Notes under the pieces: model-generated | The model's database searches: none | What the model was told of the DNA's origin: nothing | The model's input: the letters and a program-made list of their open reading frames with translations, nothing else | Part shown: piece by piece, positions 42,001 to 50,415 of the stretch | How the letters are laid out: every line of letters begins with the position of its first letter | How positions within the stretch are numbered: the stretch's first letter is position 1 | Program-made: the position numbers and the translations under genes | NCBI GenBank assembly: GCA_020724865.1 | Contig: DYGA01000005.1 | Span: 1 to 64,000, forward strand | Reading direction: 5' to 3' | From: Candidatus Paceibacter sp. | GTDB taxonomy: Bacteria; Patescibacteria; ABY1; S139-126 | DNA: 64,000 nt

Positions 42001-42702
42001 ATGAATGATAAACAAATAAAACTAGAACAATTTGAAGGACCATTAGGGCTATTGTTGGAATTGATAGAACAAGAACAATTGGATATTACTGATTTATCTT
42101 TAGCCAAAGTAACTGATCAGTATATAGCTATTTTGGAAGCTCAAACTGAATTACACCCTGATGAGATTGCTGATTTTTTGTTGGTAGCTGCTAAATTGCT
42201 TTATTTAAAGTCAAAAGTTTTATCACCAGATTATTTTGTTGACGAACCAGCTGTCGAAACCGATTTGGCTAAACAGTTAAGGTTGTACCAAGAATATATC
42301 CAGGTTGCCAAAAAAATCCAGCAACGCTGGCGGAATGACAATTACTTTTATTCTCGGATTAAACCTTGGAAATTACCCAAGCCAAAATTTATTCCCCCGC
42401 ACAATATATCTGTGTCCGGTTTACAATTTTTGATGTCGGAGATATTATCTCAACTTGAACCTATTGCCAGATTGAAAATCAAAAAGATGAAAACTACTGT
42501 TAGTATTAAAGATCGGATAGAATATATAAAAAATTATATTAAACAAAAAACTTCTTTTGCTTGGCATGATTTAGTTGCTCAGTCAGTAACTAAGACTGAA
42601 CGGATTGTAAATTTTTTAGCAGTTTTGGAATTGGTTAAACAAAGGGAGGTTGAAGTTTATCAGGAAACAATTTTTGCCAATTTTATTATCAAGAAAAAAT
42701 AA
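42001..42702 (+). CDS. scpA: Segregation and condensation protein A
   Basis: The kleisin subunit of the SMC-ScpAB condensin. The 233-residue product starts MNDKQIKLEQFEGPLGLLLE (FEGPL signature). It has the DLSLAKVTDQYIAIL and EIADFLLVAAKLLYLKSKVLSP helices and a C-terminal winged helix (VAQSVTKTERIVNFLAVLEL). The TTG-extended start at 41974 is rejected because it lies inside a hairpin. It forms a pair with scpB 13 bases downstream. Confidence 0.93.
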   Translation: MNDKQIKLEQFEGPLGLLLELIEQEQLDITDLSLAKVTDQYIAILEAQTELHPDEIADFLLVAAKLLYLKSKVLSPDYFVDEPAVETDLAKQLRLYQEYIQVAKKIQQRWRNDNYFYSRIKPWKLPKPKFIPPHNISVSGLQFLMSEILSQLEPIARLKIKKMKTTVSIKDRIEYIKNYIKQKTSFAWHDLVAQSVTKTERIVNFLAVLELVKQREVEVYQETIFANFIIKKK

Positions 42703-42715
42703 TAAATCTTAAAAT

Positions 42716-43282
42716 ATGTCTTCAGATCATTTATTAAAAATACAAACACTTTTATTGTTATCTCATAAACCGGTTAAATTTAAAGAATTGGCCACAGTTT
42801 TATCCGTAGAAGTTAATACGATAAAAAAATATATAAATGATTTACGAGAACAGTTCAACACCCCGACCTCTGGTTGGTGGGTGGTAGAAACAAATGATGC
42901 GGCTCAGTTGGTTACCAATCCATCGCAAGCTGATTTTATTGAATCTTATTTGGAAGTTGAACAACTATCAGAATTGACCCGACCAGCTTTAGAAGCATTG
43001 ACAATTATTTCCTATAGTGGACCAATTGCCAAATCTACTTTAGATAGAATCAGAGGAGTTAATTGTGCTTTGATTTTACGCAATTTGATGATTAAGGGTT
43101 TAATTGAGGAAATATACAATAATGGAGAAAAACAATATCAAGTCACCATGGATTTTATAAAACATTTAGGTCTTTCTGATATTACTGAATTGCCGGATTA
43201 TGCTAAATTTCATCAACATGAATTTATTGAATCTATTATGGCCAATAATAAAACTGATGAGGAAAATATAGAGAGGGGTTGA
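42716..43282 (+). CDS. scpB: Segregation and condensation protein B
   Basis: The dimeric winged-helix partner of ScpA in chromosome condensation. The 188-residue product has the tandem winged helices: LLLLSHKPVKFKELATVLSV, and LTRPALEALTIISYSGPIAKSTLDRIRG (in short: ALEALTIISYSGPI and IRGVNCALILRNL), with GLIEEIYNNGEKQYQVT. Length is normal. Its stop overlaps the spacing region of the carboxypeptidase start. Confidence 0.95.
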   Translation: MSSDHLLKIQTLLLLSHKPVKFKELATVLSVEVNTIKKYINDLREQFNTPTSGWWVVETNDAAQLVTNPSQADFIESYLEVEQLSELTRPALEALTIISYSGPIAKSTLDRIRGVNCALILRNLMIKGLIEEIYNNGEKQYQVTMDFIKHLGLSDITELPDYAKFHQHEFIESIMANNKTDEENIERG

Positions 43283-43287
43283 AATAT

Positions 43288-44160
43288 ATGTTTCAGTTTT
43301 TGATTTCTTTTTTTCTAACCACGCTTTTGTCCAATAGTTTAATTTTGCCAGTTAACAACAATTTAGTAACCACCAATTCAATATTTCCAGTAAGAGATTT
43401 TAGTAATAATAGTATTGGTGTAGAAGTAACAGCAAAAGCCGCTTTGGTAGTTGATAAAAGTACGGAAAAAATATTATTTGCTAAAAATGAACAAATTGCT
43501 TTACCTCTAGCCAGCATTACCAAGTTATTGACGGCATTAGTTTTTTTGGATACGAATCCCGATTGGCAAAAAATAGTAACCATGGAACCGGTTGACGAAG
43601 TTTATCGGGCAAAATATGTGTATCGGGGTGAAAAATGGTCAGTTAAAGATTTATTTAACACCATGCTGATTGGTTCTGATAACAATGCTACCATGGCTTT
43701 GGTGAGGTCCACTGGTTTAACCACAGCGGATTTTGTCAAACAGATGAACAATAAAGCCAAGCAGATAGGCATGAATAGTAGTTTTTTTCTTGATCCAACT
43801 GGATTATCAGAAAAGAATGTAGCTTCAGCATATGATATTTGGTTATTAGCCAAGACGGCTTGGGCAGAACCGTTGATTATCCAAACTACCTCGCGATCAA
43901 GTTATGTTTTAATGGCAGAAAATTCCCAGATAGTCAGAAGAGTAATAAATACCAATTTGTTACTCAACAGTTTTTTAGAAATAAAAGCTGGTAAAACTGG
44001 CTTTATTGAAGAGGCGGGTTATTGTCTAACTACTTTAGCAGCCAATACAGCTGGCAATGAAATTTATTTAGTAGTTTTAGGCAGCGCTACAGAAAATGAT
44101 CGCTGGCAAGATGCCAAAGCTTTAGCTTGGTGGACTTTTAATAACTGGTTGTGGCCTTAG
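43288..44160 (+). CDS. D-alanyl-D-alanine carboxypeptidase (peptidase S11)
   Basis: Trims peptidoglycan pentapeptides. The 290-residue protein has an N-terminal signal or anchor. Its three penicillin-binding motifs are SxxK in LASITKLLTAL, SxN in GSDNNATMALV and KTG in KAGKTGFIEEAGYC. The ATG at 43288 is preferred: GAGAGGGG (43271-43278) is a Shine-Dalgarno nine bases upstream. A TTG at 43279 would overlap it. The usual C-terminal PBP5 beta domain is missing. Confidence 0.92.
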   Translation: MFQFLISFFLTTLLSNSLILPVNNNLVTTNSIFPVRDFSNNSIGVEVTAKAALVVDKSTEKILFAKNEQIALPLASITKLLTALVFLDTNPDWQKIVTMEPVDEVYRAKYVYRGEKWSVKDLFNTMLIGSDNNATMALVRSTGLTTADFVKQMNNKAKQIGMNSSFFLDPTGLSEKNVASAYDIWLLAKTAWAEPLIIQTTSRSSYVLMAENSQIVRRVINTNLLLNSFLEIKAGKTGFIEEAGYCLTTLAANTAGNEIYLVVLGSATENDRWQDAKALAWWTFNNWLWP

Positions 44161-44217
44161 TTGCTATTTTAAGCTTAATTTATTAAACTATCATTGTTTA
44201 TAAAATAATTAATTTTC

Positions 44218-44985
44218 ATGAAATATCTTATAGCCAATTGGAAAATGAATTTAACGGCAGCTGATAGTGAGGAACATGTCAAGTTAATTTTAAAAAATAT
44301 TATACCCTATTTATCTCGAGTCAATGCAGTTATTTGTCCTTCTTTTCCATCACTAGCAATTGTTTCCGAATTATTGTCAGGTTCGGGTATAGCTCTGGGT
44401 GCCCAGAACTGTTTTTGGGAAGAAAAGGGTAGTTTTACTGGAGAAGTTTCGCCGTTAATGCTTAAAGAGTTTAATGTTGATTATATAATTATTGGTCATT
44501 CAGAAAGAAGGCAACAATTGCACGAGACAGATGAGATGATAAATAAAAAAATGCAAGCTGTATTTAGAGCTGGTTTAACACCTATTTTATGTGTGGGCGA
44601 AACTTTTTCGGAAAGACAGTTGGGTAGAAAAGATTTTGTTATTGCTGGTCAAGTCGAAAGCGCTTTAAAAAATATTCAATTGGTAAATAAAAAATTATTG
44701 ATTGCTTATGAGCCAGTTTGGGTTATTGGAAGCGGACAGGCAGTTAAAATTGAAGAGGCTGAACATGCTGTTAGAGTTATCAAGCAGGTTTTGATTGATT
44801 TATATCCCAATCTTGATTTGAAAAACGGTGTGGAAATTTTATATGGTGGTAGTGTGGATAGTAAAAATATAAATTATTTTACTTCCTCGCCATTACTTGA
44901 TGGAGTTTTGGTTGGCAGTGCGAGTTTAGATGTTGATGAATTTAGTCAAATGGCAAAAATAATATATGAGAATTTAGCCAAATAA
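44218..44985 (+). CDS. tpiA: Triosephosphate isomerase
   Basis: Interconverts dihydroxyacetone phosphate and glyceraldehyde 3-phosphate. The 255-residue TIM barrel has ANWKMN (Lys), IIGHSERRQ (His), AYEPVWVIGSGQA (catalytic Glu plus loop 6) and YGGSVDS (phosphate loop). It lies four bases before fba, which supplies its substrate, forming a glycolytic pair. Confidence 0.97.
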   Translation: MKYLIANWKMNLTAADSEEHVKLILKNIIPYLSRVNAVICPSFPSLAIVSELLSGSGIALGAQNCFWEEKGSFTGEVSPLMLKEFNVDYIIIGHSERRQQLHETDEMINKKMQAVFRAGLTPILCVGETFSERQLGRKDFVIAGQVESALKNIQLVNKKLLIAYEPVWVIGSGQAVKIEEAEHAVRVIKQVLIDLYPNLDLKNGVEILYGGSVDSKNINYFTSSPLLDGVLVGSASLDVDEFSQMAKIIYENLAK

Positions 44986-44988
44986 TTT

Positions 44989-45843
44989 ATGTTGGTCCAT
45001 ATCAAAGATTTAGTTAGTCAGGCAGTCAAACAAAACTATTGTTTAGGGGCGTATAACGTTCATAATCTAGAAACTGCCATAGCGGTGGCTCAAGCAGCTC
45101 AAGATATGAAATCACCGGCCATTATTCAGGTATCAGAAAGCGCGGCAAAATATATGGGTATAAAAACCGTAGTCAATATAGTATCAGCTTTAGCTGAAGA
45201 GGTTGCTAAAGATGTGCCCTTAGCTTTACATTTAGATCATGGCAAAAATATTGATTTTTTATTTAGTTGTATAGCTGCCGGTTTTAAATCAGTGCATATG
45301 GATGGTTCTGAACTATCTTTTGACGAAAATATTGCCATAACTAAACGAGCAGTTGATTTTGCTCACCATCATGACGTTTGGGTGCAGGGTGAGGTGGGAG
45401 CGATATTAGGTGGTCATGGTAGTGAGGGTAAATTAAATCAAGTTGTACCCTTGGCTAATCCTGAAGATGTTTATAAGTTTATTCAAGCGACTGGAGTTGA
45501 TACTGTGGCTCCGGCAGTTGGCACTGCTCATGGTAATTTTAAAGACGAGAACATTGATTTTGCATTATTAGCTACTATTAAGAATAAAATTGGTAATGTA
45601 CCTTTGGTACTGCATGGTGGCAGTGGTAATGATGACAAAATCTTACAAGCTATAAAATTGGGAGTAAATATTGTCAATATTGGCACGGATATAAAAGTTG
45701 GTTTTACGAAAAGTGTTATTAAGCAGGCAAAATTAAATCCTAAGGAAACTGATCCGCGTAAACTTTTGTCACCGGCGATTGAAGCGGTTAAAGCTTTGGT
45801 AATGGCCAAAATGAAATTGTTTGGCAGTGCCAATAAAGCCTAA
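44989..45843 (+). CDS. fba: Fructose-bisphosphate aldolase, class II
   Basis: Cleaves fructose 1,6-bisphosphate. The 284-residue zinc aldolase has the ligand regions LALHLDHGKN, VQGEVGAILGGHGSE, VGTAHGNFK and LVLHGGSGNDD, with NIGTDIK for phosphate binding. It lies four bases behind tpiA. A tagatose-bisphosphate or related aldolase is possible but less likely given tpiA. Confidence 0.94.
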   Translation: MLVHIKDLVSQAVKQNYCLGAYNVHNLETAIAVAQAAQDMKSPAIIQVSESAAKYMGIKTVVNIVSALAEEVAKDVPLALHLDHGKNIDFLFSCIAAGFKSVHMDGSELSFDENIAITKRAVDFAHHHDVWVQGEVGAILGGHGSEGKLNQVVPLANPEDVYKFIQATGVDTVAPAVGTAHGNFKDENIDFALLATIKNKIGNVPLVLHGGSGNDDKILQAIKLGVNIVNIGTDIKVGFTKSVIKQAKLNPKETDPRKLLSPAIEAVKALVMAKMKLFGSANKA

Positions 45844-45862
45844 GTTGATATCTATTATATAT

Positions 45863-46762
45863 ATGCTTTGGTATGAAATCATTTTTTTAATTATAGCGGC
45901 TTCTTGCTTTGCCGGTATTGTTTATTTTTTAGTTAAAAAATTTCCTTTGGCTGCCAGAGTTGATATTGCTAATTTGGCGGAAACTAAGCAGCAAGAAATT
46001 AAAAAAAATATGTTAGAGCAACGTTTGCGGCGGTTGCTTTTGGAACGGACAAAAATTTGGCGAACCAAAGTACAAGCTTTATTGAAAGTGTTAAAAAATA
46101 TTTTATTGGGCTTATACCATGACTTGTTGGAAAAGGAGAAACAACTTTTAAATAAGCGTCGTCAGTCAAAATCAGCCGCAGTGGTTGGTATGAACTCTTT
46201 ACAACAGCGTTTGAGTGATTTATTAATTGCGGCTCAAGAACATATGAAAAAAGATGAATTTGTTGAAGCAGAAAGAAAATTTTTAGAAATAATTTCACTT
46301 GATCCAAAAAATATAGATGCTTTTGAAGGATTAGGTGATATCTATGTTGAATTAAAAAAATATAATGAAGCTAAAGAAGTATTTGAATTTTTGTTAAAAT
46401 TGAGTAATGCTGAAGCATACTTTCACAATAAATTAGGACAAGTGGCCAGAGCTCAAGGTCATTTACAGGAAGCAGAAGCACAATTTCGTTTGTCAGTCGA
46501 AACAAATAATCAAAATGCAAATTATTTATATAATTTAGCTGAGGTTTTTGTTATGGAAAATGAATATGATCAGGCAGTTGAATATTTTGAAAAAGCTCTC
46601 GCTTTAGAACCAAAAAATCCTAAATATCTTGACGCTTTATTAAATATAAGTATAATTAGAAAAGATAAAGTTAGAGCTGGGCAAATTTTAAATGTTTTGA
46701 AAGAAGTAAATCCTGAAAATAATAAAATATCAGAATGGCGAGAACAGATCGAGAGTCTTTGA
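45863..46762 (+). CDS. Membrane-anchored TPR protein
   Basis: A 299-residue protein with an N-terminal membrane helix (about residues 4-24) and a basic coiled-coil-like linker (25-125). It has about four tetratricopeptide repeats (EFVEAERKFLEIISLDPKNI, AYFHNKLGQVARAQGHLQEA, NYLYNLAEVFVMENEYDQAV). It probably scaffolds envelope or assembly partners. The ATG at 45863 (MLWYEIIFLII) is chosen over a TTG inside fba. Confidence 0.85.
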   Translation: MLWYEIIFLIIAASCFAGIVYFLVKKFPLAARVDIANLAETKQQEIKKNMLEQRLRRLLLERTKIWRTKVQALLKVLKNILLGLYHDLLEKEKQLLNKRRQSKSAAVVGMNSLQQRLSDLLIAAQEHMKKDEFVEAERKFLEIISLDPKNIDAFEGLGDIYVELKKYNEAKEVFEFLLKLSNAEAYFHNKLGQVARAQGHLQEAEAQFRLSVETNNQNANYLYNLAEVFVMENEYDQAVEYFEKALALEPKNPKYLDALLNISIIRKDKVRAGQILNVLKEVNPENNKISEWREQIESL

Positions 46763-46848
46763 ATTTTTTTATATTTAATTTATATCTTTTGGTTTCTATT
46801 TAAGCCATTGTAACTTTTGTTGATATAGCTGCCCGCCAATCGCCGGGC

Positions 46849-46924
46849 GCCGATGTAGCTCAGTTGGTAGAGCAACTCCATGGTAAGGAGTAGGTCCGCA
46901 GTTCAAATCTGCGCATCGGCTCCA
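46849..46924 (+). tRNA. tRNA-Thr (anticodon GGU)
   Basis: Acceptor GCCGATG/CATCGGC, D-arm GCTCAGTTGGTAGAGC, anticodon stem ACTCC/GGAGT with loop ATGGTAA, and T-arm GCAGTTCAAATCTGC. Discriminator T, encoded CCA. GC-rich imperfect inverted repeats flank it (GCCCGCCAATCGCC before, GGCGATCGGCAGGC after). Confidence 0.96.
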
Positions 46925-46945
46925 GGCGATCGGCAGGCGGACTGA

Positions 46946-46970
46946 CATGGTAAGGAGTAGGACCGCAATT
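46946..46970 (+). pseudogene. tRNA-Thr anticodon-arm remnant
   Basis: 25 bases starting CATGGTAAGGAGTAGG match tRNA-Thr positions 46879-46903 with two differences. No acceptor or T-arm is present. It is 22 bases after the intact gene and looks like a fragment left by duplication or recombination. Confidence 0.6.
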
Positions 46971-47064
46971 AAAACGTATAGCGACCAAGTATGTAAATCG
47001 AATATTAAGGTTAGAGGTTATTTGTATATTTATATCGCATAAAAAAGTTTCATAAAAATTTAGT

Positions 47065-47091
47065 AAAACTGCATTATAGTGCGGTTTTTTT
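47065..47091 (+). terminator. Terminator after tRNA-Thr(GGU)
   Basis: AAAACTGCA pairs with TGCGGTTTT (one G-U), followed by TTTTTT. Confidence 0.7.
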
Positions 47092-47165
47092 ACACTTGAA
47101 AAAACACGGCTATTGTGTTATATTGTGATGGCTTATTTAAAATATATAAAATTATTAATTTTATT

Positions 47166-47251
47166 GGGTGGATACCGAAGTGGTCAAACGGGGCAGACTG
47201 TAAATCTGCTGGCTTACGCCTTCGTAGGTTCGATCCCTACTCCACCCACCA
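47166..47251 (+). tRNA. tRNA-Tyr (anticodon GUA)
   Basis: Acceptor GGGTGGA/TCCACCC, anticodon stem GCAGA/TCTGC with loop CTGTAAA, and a long variable arm (class II). T-arm GTAGGTTCGATCCCTAC and encoded CCA. 86 nt. Confidence 0.96.
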
Positions 47252-47305
47252 TTTTGCATCATAAGTTAAAATTTAGAGTTTTAAATGATAATATATTTTA
47301 TTTAA

Positions 47306-47380
47306 GCCGAGATAGCTCAATGGTAGAGCAACGGTTTTGTAAACCGTAGGTTGGAGGTTCAAATCCTCTTCTCGGCTCCA
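47306..47380 (+). tRNA. tRNA-Thr (anticodon UGU)
   Basis: Acceptor GCCGAGA/TCTCGGC, D-arm GCTCAATGGTAGAGC, anticodon stem ACGGT/ACCGT with loop TTTGTAA. Discriminator T and encoded CCA. Confidence 0.96.
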
Positions 47381-47478
47381 TTAAAAATTTTAAACAACAA
47401 TCAAACAAAAAAATCTAAATAGTTTATTTATCTTGATAATTTGTATTTTGAAATTTTTTTAATATTAAATTTTATTTT

Positions 47479-47634
47479 ATGTCACAAGACAATTTGATTA
47501 AATTAGAGTGCACCGAGTGTCATCATGTTAATTATCATTCACACAAAAATAAAAAAACATTAAAAGCGCGTTTGGAAATTAATAAATATTGCCGCTGGTG
47601 CAAAAAACATCAACTTCATAAAGAAACTAAGTAA
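47479..47634 (+). CDS. rpmG: 50S ribosomal protein L33
   Basis: A 51-residue protein (MSQDNLIKLECTECHHVNY...), with CTEC (11-14) and CRWC (about 38-41) forming the L33 zinc ribbon. NYHSHKNKKTLKARLEINKY matches the family body (NYxTxKNKxxxxxRLEIxKY). It is within a tRNA cluster, as in many bacteria (tRNA-Thr/Tyr-rpmG-tRNA-Trp). Confidence 0.92.
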   Translation: MSQDNLIKLECTECHHVNYHSHKNKKTLKARLEINKYCRWCKKHQLHKETK

Positions 47635-47641
47635 TTTTTTT

Positions 47642-48070
47642 ATGAAAAAAATTTTTATTTTTCTTTTTGTTTTTTCTTTTCTCAGTCTTACCGGTTGTTT
47701 TTCTTTACAAAAATTAGATCAACAAGTGTTGAAAACAAATCAAGAATTATCAGATAAATTACAACAGGAACACGGTGAAGAAATCCTAAATAAACAAGTT
47801 GAGTTAAAAGATAAAGCCAAAGCAACTGCCGGCGATGTTGCCGAAAAAACTATTAGTTTTATTGCTAAATCGTTAACTGATAGTGTCAAAAAGGAAATTG
47901 ATAATTGGTTGGAAAAAAAAGGTTTGAACCAATATGGCGATCCAGCTGACACTGTTTATGCTGGTGGCAGCCCTTTGTTTGATGAAACTTCGGGTGAGAG
48001 TAAAGACAAATATGAATATATTTTAGAGAAAAATCCGGAGTTGATTGACGAATTAAATTTAAAAAATTAA
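47642..48070 (+). CDS. Hypothetical lipoprotein
   Basis: A 142-residue protein with a lipoprotein signal (hydrophobic 4-16, lipobox LTGC). It then has a long Lys/Glu-rich helical region (20-95) and an acidic tail (DKYEYILEKNPELIDEL). No domain is recognised. It starts eight bases after rpmG, so it is probably co-transcribed with the tRNA/rpmG cluster. Confidence 0.75.
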   Translation: MKKIFIFLFVFSFLSLTGCFSLQKLDQQVLKTNQELSDKLQQEHGEEILNKQVELKDKAKATAGDVAEKTISFIAKSLTDSVKKEIDNWLEKKGLNQYGDPADTVYAGGSPLFDETSGESKDKYEYILEKNPELIDELNLKN

Positions 48071-48081
48071 CTAATTTTGTT

Positions 48082-48157
48082 GGGGGCGTAGTGTCAATGG
48101 CTAGCACAAGGGTCTCCAAAACCTTTAGTCTGGGTTCGAATCCTAGCGCCCCTGCCA
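48082..48157 (+). tRNA. tRNA-Trp (anticodon CCA)
   Basis: Acceptor GGGGGCG/CGCCCCT (first pair G-U), D-arm GTGTCAATGGCTAGCAC, anticodon stem AGGGT/ACCTT with loop CTCCAAA, T-arm CTGGGTTCGAATCCTAG, and encoded CCA. The G1-U72 pair is slightly unusual. Confidence 0.93.
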
Positions 48158-48185
48158 AGATTGGTTAATTTTTTTTAATTAAAAT

Positions 48186-48213
48186 AAACCCATCATCAAT
48201 ATGATGGGTTTTT
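48186..48213 (+). terminator. Terminator of the tRNA/rpmG cluster
   Basis: AACCCATCAT (48187-48196) pairs with ATGATGGGTT (48201-48210), followed by TTTT. Confidence 0.88.
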
Positions 48214-48316
48214 ATATGATGGTTAAGGATTAGTCAATATTACCGGATTATAAGTGAAATAAGTAATAACCAATCCGGAGTTAAGAATAAAAATAAAATA
48301 TATAAGTTTGTCTGTA

Positions 48317-48757
48317 TTATTTTTTGGACAATAAGTCTATGGATTTAGGTAATCTTTCAGAAGTATAAGCGTTTAAAAAAGCTTCTTTGTCTCCATATTC
48401 TACAAATTGTTCATGATGTTTTGGTTGGATAAATTCATTATCAACACGATGTTTTATGCCACACCAATATTTTTCTGTTTGCGCAGCAATTTCTCCAGCA
48501 TAAGCTAACCAACCATTAGCATAGCCACAATATGCACAATTAATTTTTTCAAAAATATTTAGGTAGGCAAGTTTATGTCTATCAATCCGAATATATTTTC
48601 TCCGGTTAACTAGCGGTATTTCATAAAGAGGAAAACAGGTGTGATGATATACTTCCAAGATTATATCAGCTGCTATTATCCAGATTAAATTAATCCAAAT
48701 AAATGGCGCGGAAATTAAGTGTTTAATATACCTGTCTGGATGTTTTTTTGCTTCCAT
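48317..48757 (-). CDS. Conserved hypothetical protein with C-x2-C motif
   Basis: A 146-residue protein with one hydrophobic segment (ISAPFIWINLIWIIAADII, about 15-33). A soluble region with NCAYCGYANGWLAYAGEIAA and WCGIKH follows. The three Cys plus His could bind a metal. The pattern C-A-Y-C-G-Y...E-I-A-A-x-T-E-x-Y-W-C recalls a widespread uncharacterised bacterial family (from memory). Single gene. Confidence 0.7.
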   Translation of the reverse strand: MEAKKHPDRYIKHLISAPFIWINLIWIIAADIILEVYHHTCFPLYEIPLVNRRKYIRIDRHKLAYLNIFEKINCAYCGYANGWLAYAGEIAAQTEKYWCGIKHRVDNEFIQPKHHEQFVEYGDKEAFLNAYTSERLPKSIDLLSKK

Positions 48758-48881
48758 ATATAAATATTATATATTTTAAAATTATTATTTAGTAAATTAA
48801 TTTTGTCAAATGATATTGACTTATAATTGGAATCGTATTAACTTAAAATCGCTCTTTTAAAATTTTAAAACTGGAGTCACA

Positions 48882-49018
48882 ATGAAAAAAACATTTTTAT
48901 TGTGGTTATGTTGATAATCGCTTTAGTAATTTTTACTGTTGATTTAGGTCTAGCAAAAGGTTGGGCAGCCATACCTGCTTTTTTTGCCTTAGTGGCTATG
49001 CTTCATCCTAAACGTTAG
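48882..49018 (+). pseudogene. Small membrane protein with a frameshift at an A7 run
   Basis: A well placed GGAG precedes ATG (48882), but the frame stops after MKKTFLLWLC. Reading one base back (or one extra A) at the seven-A run 48885-48891 instead gives MKKNIFIVVMLIIALVIF and continues to HPKR at 49018. The resulting 45-residue protein has a good membrane helix. This is either a sequencing or assembly indel, a broken gene, or slippage-dependent expression. A terminator follows at 49028. Confidence 0.5.
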
Positions 49019-49027
49019 TAAAATTTT

Positions 49028-49056
49028 TGGGCGGATTTATTTCTGCCCCTTTTATT
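49028..49056 (+). terminator. Terminator
   Basis: TGGGCGGA and TCTGCCCC form an imperfect stem, followed by TTTTATTT. Confidence 0.6.
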
Positions 49057-49120
49057 TGCCAAAAAAAATTTTATATGTTTAAATATCAAGATTCCATTTC
49101 AAAATAAACAGGAGTTAGAT

Positions 49121-49345
49121 ATGAAAAGGTTGTTTTTCGTTCTTTTTTTAATAATATTATTAAACCAAGTTATTATTGGCCAACCGCGATTGGAAAATAC
49201 TGATACTAATTTTCAGAATGTTATTGAGATTTTCAAACAAATAGTTGGATGGTTTTTTATAATCCTAATAATAATTTTTGGCATTGGCGCCACGGTAATG
49301 AATTTAAGTCGTAAAGACAAAAAGGAAAAACAAATAGAGCCATAA
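49121..49345 (+). CDS. Small secreted/membrane protein
   Basis: A 74-residue protein with an N-terminal signal-like helix (LFFVLFLIILLNQVIIG, possible cleavage after about residue 20). It has a short polar segment, a second helix (VGWFFIILIIIFGIGATVM) and a charged tail (RKDKKEKQIEP). CAGGAG is a good Shine-Dalgarno. It is flanked by terminators on both sides and is monocistronic. Function unknown. Confidence 0.65.
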   Translation: MKRLFFVLFLIILLNQVIIGQPRLENTDTNFQNVIEIFKQIVGWFFIILIIIFGIGATVMNLSRKDKKEKQIEP

Positions 49346-49359
49346 ATATGGCTCTTTTT
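49335..49359 (+). terminator. Terminator overlapping the end of the small membrane gene
   Basis: AGAGCCATA (49335-49343) pairs with TATGGCTCT (49346-49354), followed by TTTTT. Confidence 0.85.
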
Positions 49360-49383
49360 TATTTAGTGATTTATAATATTTTT

Positions 49384-50085
49384 ATGTATAAGAAAATTAG
49401 TAATGAATTAAACAGTTTAAAAAATAAAAATAAAGCCCAAATTTTACAACGTTTTTTTAAAACTGAAAAAGGCGAGTATGGCTTTGGTGACAGATTTTTG
49501 GGTATTGTTGTTCCTAGACAAAGACAAGTGGCCATAAAATATTATGGCAGTGCTACTTTGGTTGATGTTAAAAAATTATTACATAGCCCTTGGCATGAAT
49601 ATCGTTTGGTGGGATTATTGCTTTTGACTTACAAATTTCCTCACAGCAGTCCCAAAGAAAAAAAACAGATTTTTAGATTTTATTTACAAACTATTGATTG
49701 TATCAACAATTGGGATTTGGTTGATCTGTCTGCTGATAAAATAGTCGGAGCTTATTTATTTGATCAACCTAATAAAAAAATATTGTATCAATTGGCAAAA
49801 AGCAAAAATGTTTGGTCGCGGCGTATTGCTATAGTGGCCACTTTTTATTTTATTAAACACAATCAATTTAGTGATACTTTACGTCTTGCTAAATTATTAC
49901 TTCATGATGAACACGATTTGATACACAAAGCGGTGGGTTGGATGTTACGTGAAATAGGTAAGCGCGATCAAAAAGTATTAGTTAAGTTTTTAGATAAATA
50001 TTATAAAAAAATGCCTCGGACTATGCTCCGGTACGCCATTGAAAGATTATCCATCAATCACAGGCAGCAATATATGAAAAAATAA
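49384..50085 (+). CDS. DNA alkylation repair protein (AlkD-like)
   Basis: A 233-residue HEAT-like repeat protein of the AlkC/AlkD glycosylase superfamily, removing bulky or cationic alkyl bases. Recognisable segments are GDRFLGIVVPRQRQVA, SPWHEYRLVGLLLL, NNWDLVDLSADKIVG (catalytic Asp region in AlkD), SKNVWSRRIAIVATFY and HKAVGWMLREIGKRD. The start at 49384 avoids the terminator hairpin that the longer frame (49348) would cross. Confidence 0.92.
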   Translation: MYKKISNELNSLKNKNKAQILQRFFKTEKGEYGFGDRFLGIVVPRQRQVAIKYYGSATLVDVKKLLHSPWHEYRLVGLLLLTYKFPHSSPKEKKQIFRFYLQTIDCINNWDLVDLSADKIVGAYLFDQPNKKILYQLAKSKNVWSRRIAIVATFYFIKHNQFSDTLRLAKLLLHDEHDLIHKAVGWMLREIGKRDQKVLVKFLDKYYKKMPRTMLRYAIERLSINHRQQYMKK

Positions 50086-50094
50086 AATAGGGAT

Positions 50095-50415
50095 TTAAAT
50101 AATCCCTATTTTTTTAAAAATAAAAAAATAAATTAGCAGCACCGTGATTTGTGCTAGGGCAAAAGAACAAATACCGCTGTGCGGATTGGTATATAATTTA
50201 CCCGCGCTATCGCGCCAACCACGACCAAAATTACTGATTATCAACTCGATAACAGAGTAGATAAATCCCAAAGATAAATAGTAAACAATGGCGGCTTTCA
50301 GACATGACCAAGCGGTCACAAAATATAGCATTAAACAAAAAGTGGTAAATAAAAATCCGGTCCAAAACCAGAATTTATCTAAATGGGATAAAAAATGTTT
50401 TTTTGTTTGTATCAT
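50095..50415 (-). CDS. Hypothetical membrane protein
   Basis: A protein of about 106 residues from MIQTKKHFLSHLDKFWFW, with three hydrophobic segments (about 16-36, 44-61, 85-103). No family is recognised. Its ATG overlaps the stop of the upstream gene (ATGA), indicating translational coupling. A TTG start 30 bases upstream is possible. Confidence 0.6.
   Translation of the reverse strand: MIQTKKHFLSHLDKFWFWTGFLFTTFCLMLYFVTAWSCLKAAIVYYLSLGFIYSVIELIISNFGRGWRDSAGKLYTNPHSGICSFALAQITVLLIYFFIFKKIGII

Noticed and set aside
46849..46970. Integrated mobile element at tRNA-Thr
   Set aside because: There is no integrase or cargo between the tRNA and its fragment, and the copied part is the anticodon arm rather than the usual 3' end.
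47113..47349. 78-aa plus-strand frame over tRNA-Tyr and tRNA-Thr
   Set aside because: It is covered by two well formed tRNA genes.
47886..48158. 90-aa minus-strand frame over tRNA-Trp
   Set aside because: It is antisense to a tRNA and a lipoprotein gene; such frames are frequent false annotations next to tRNAs.
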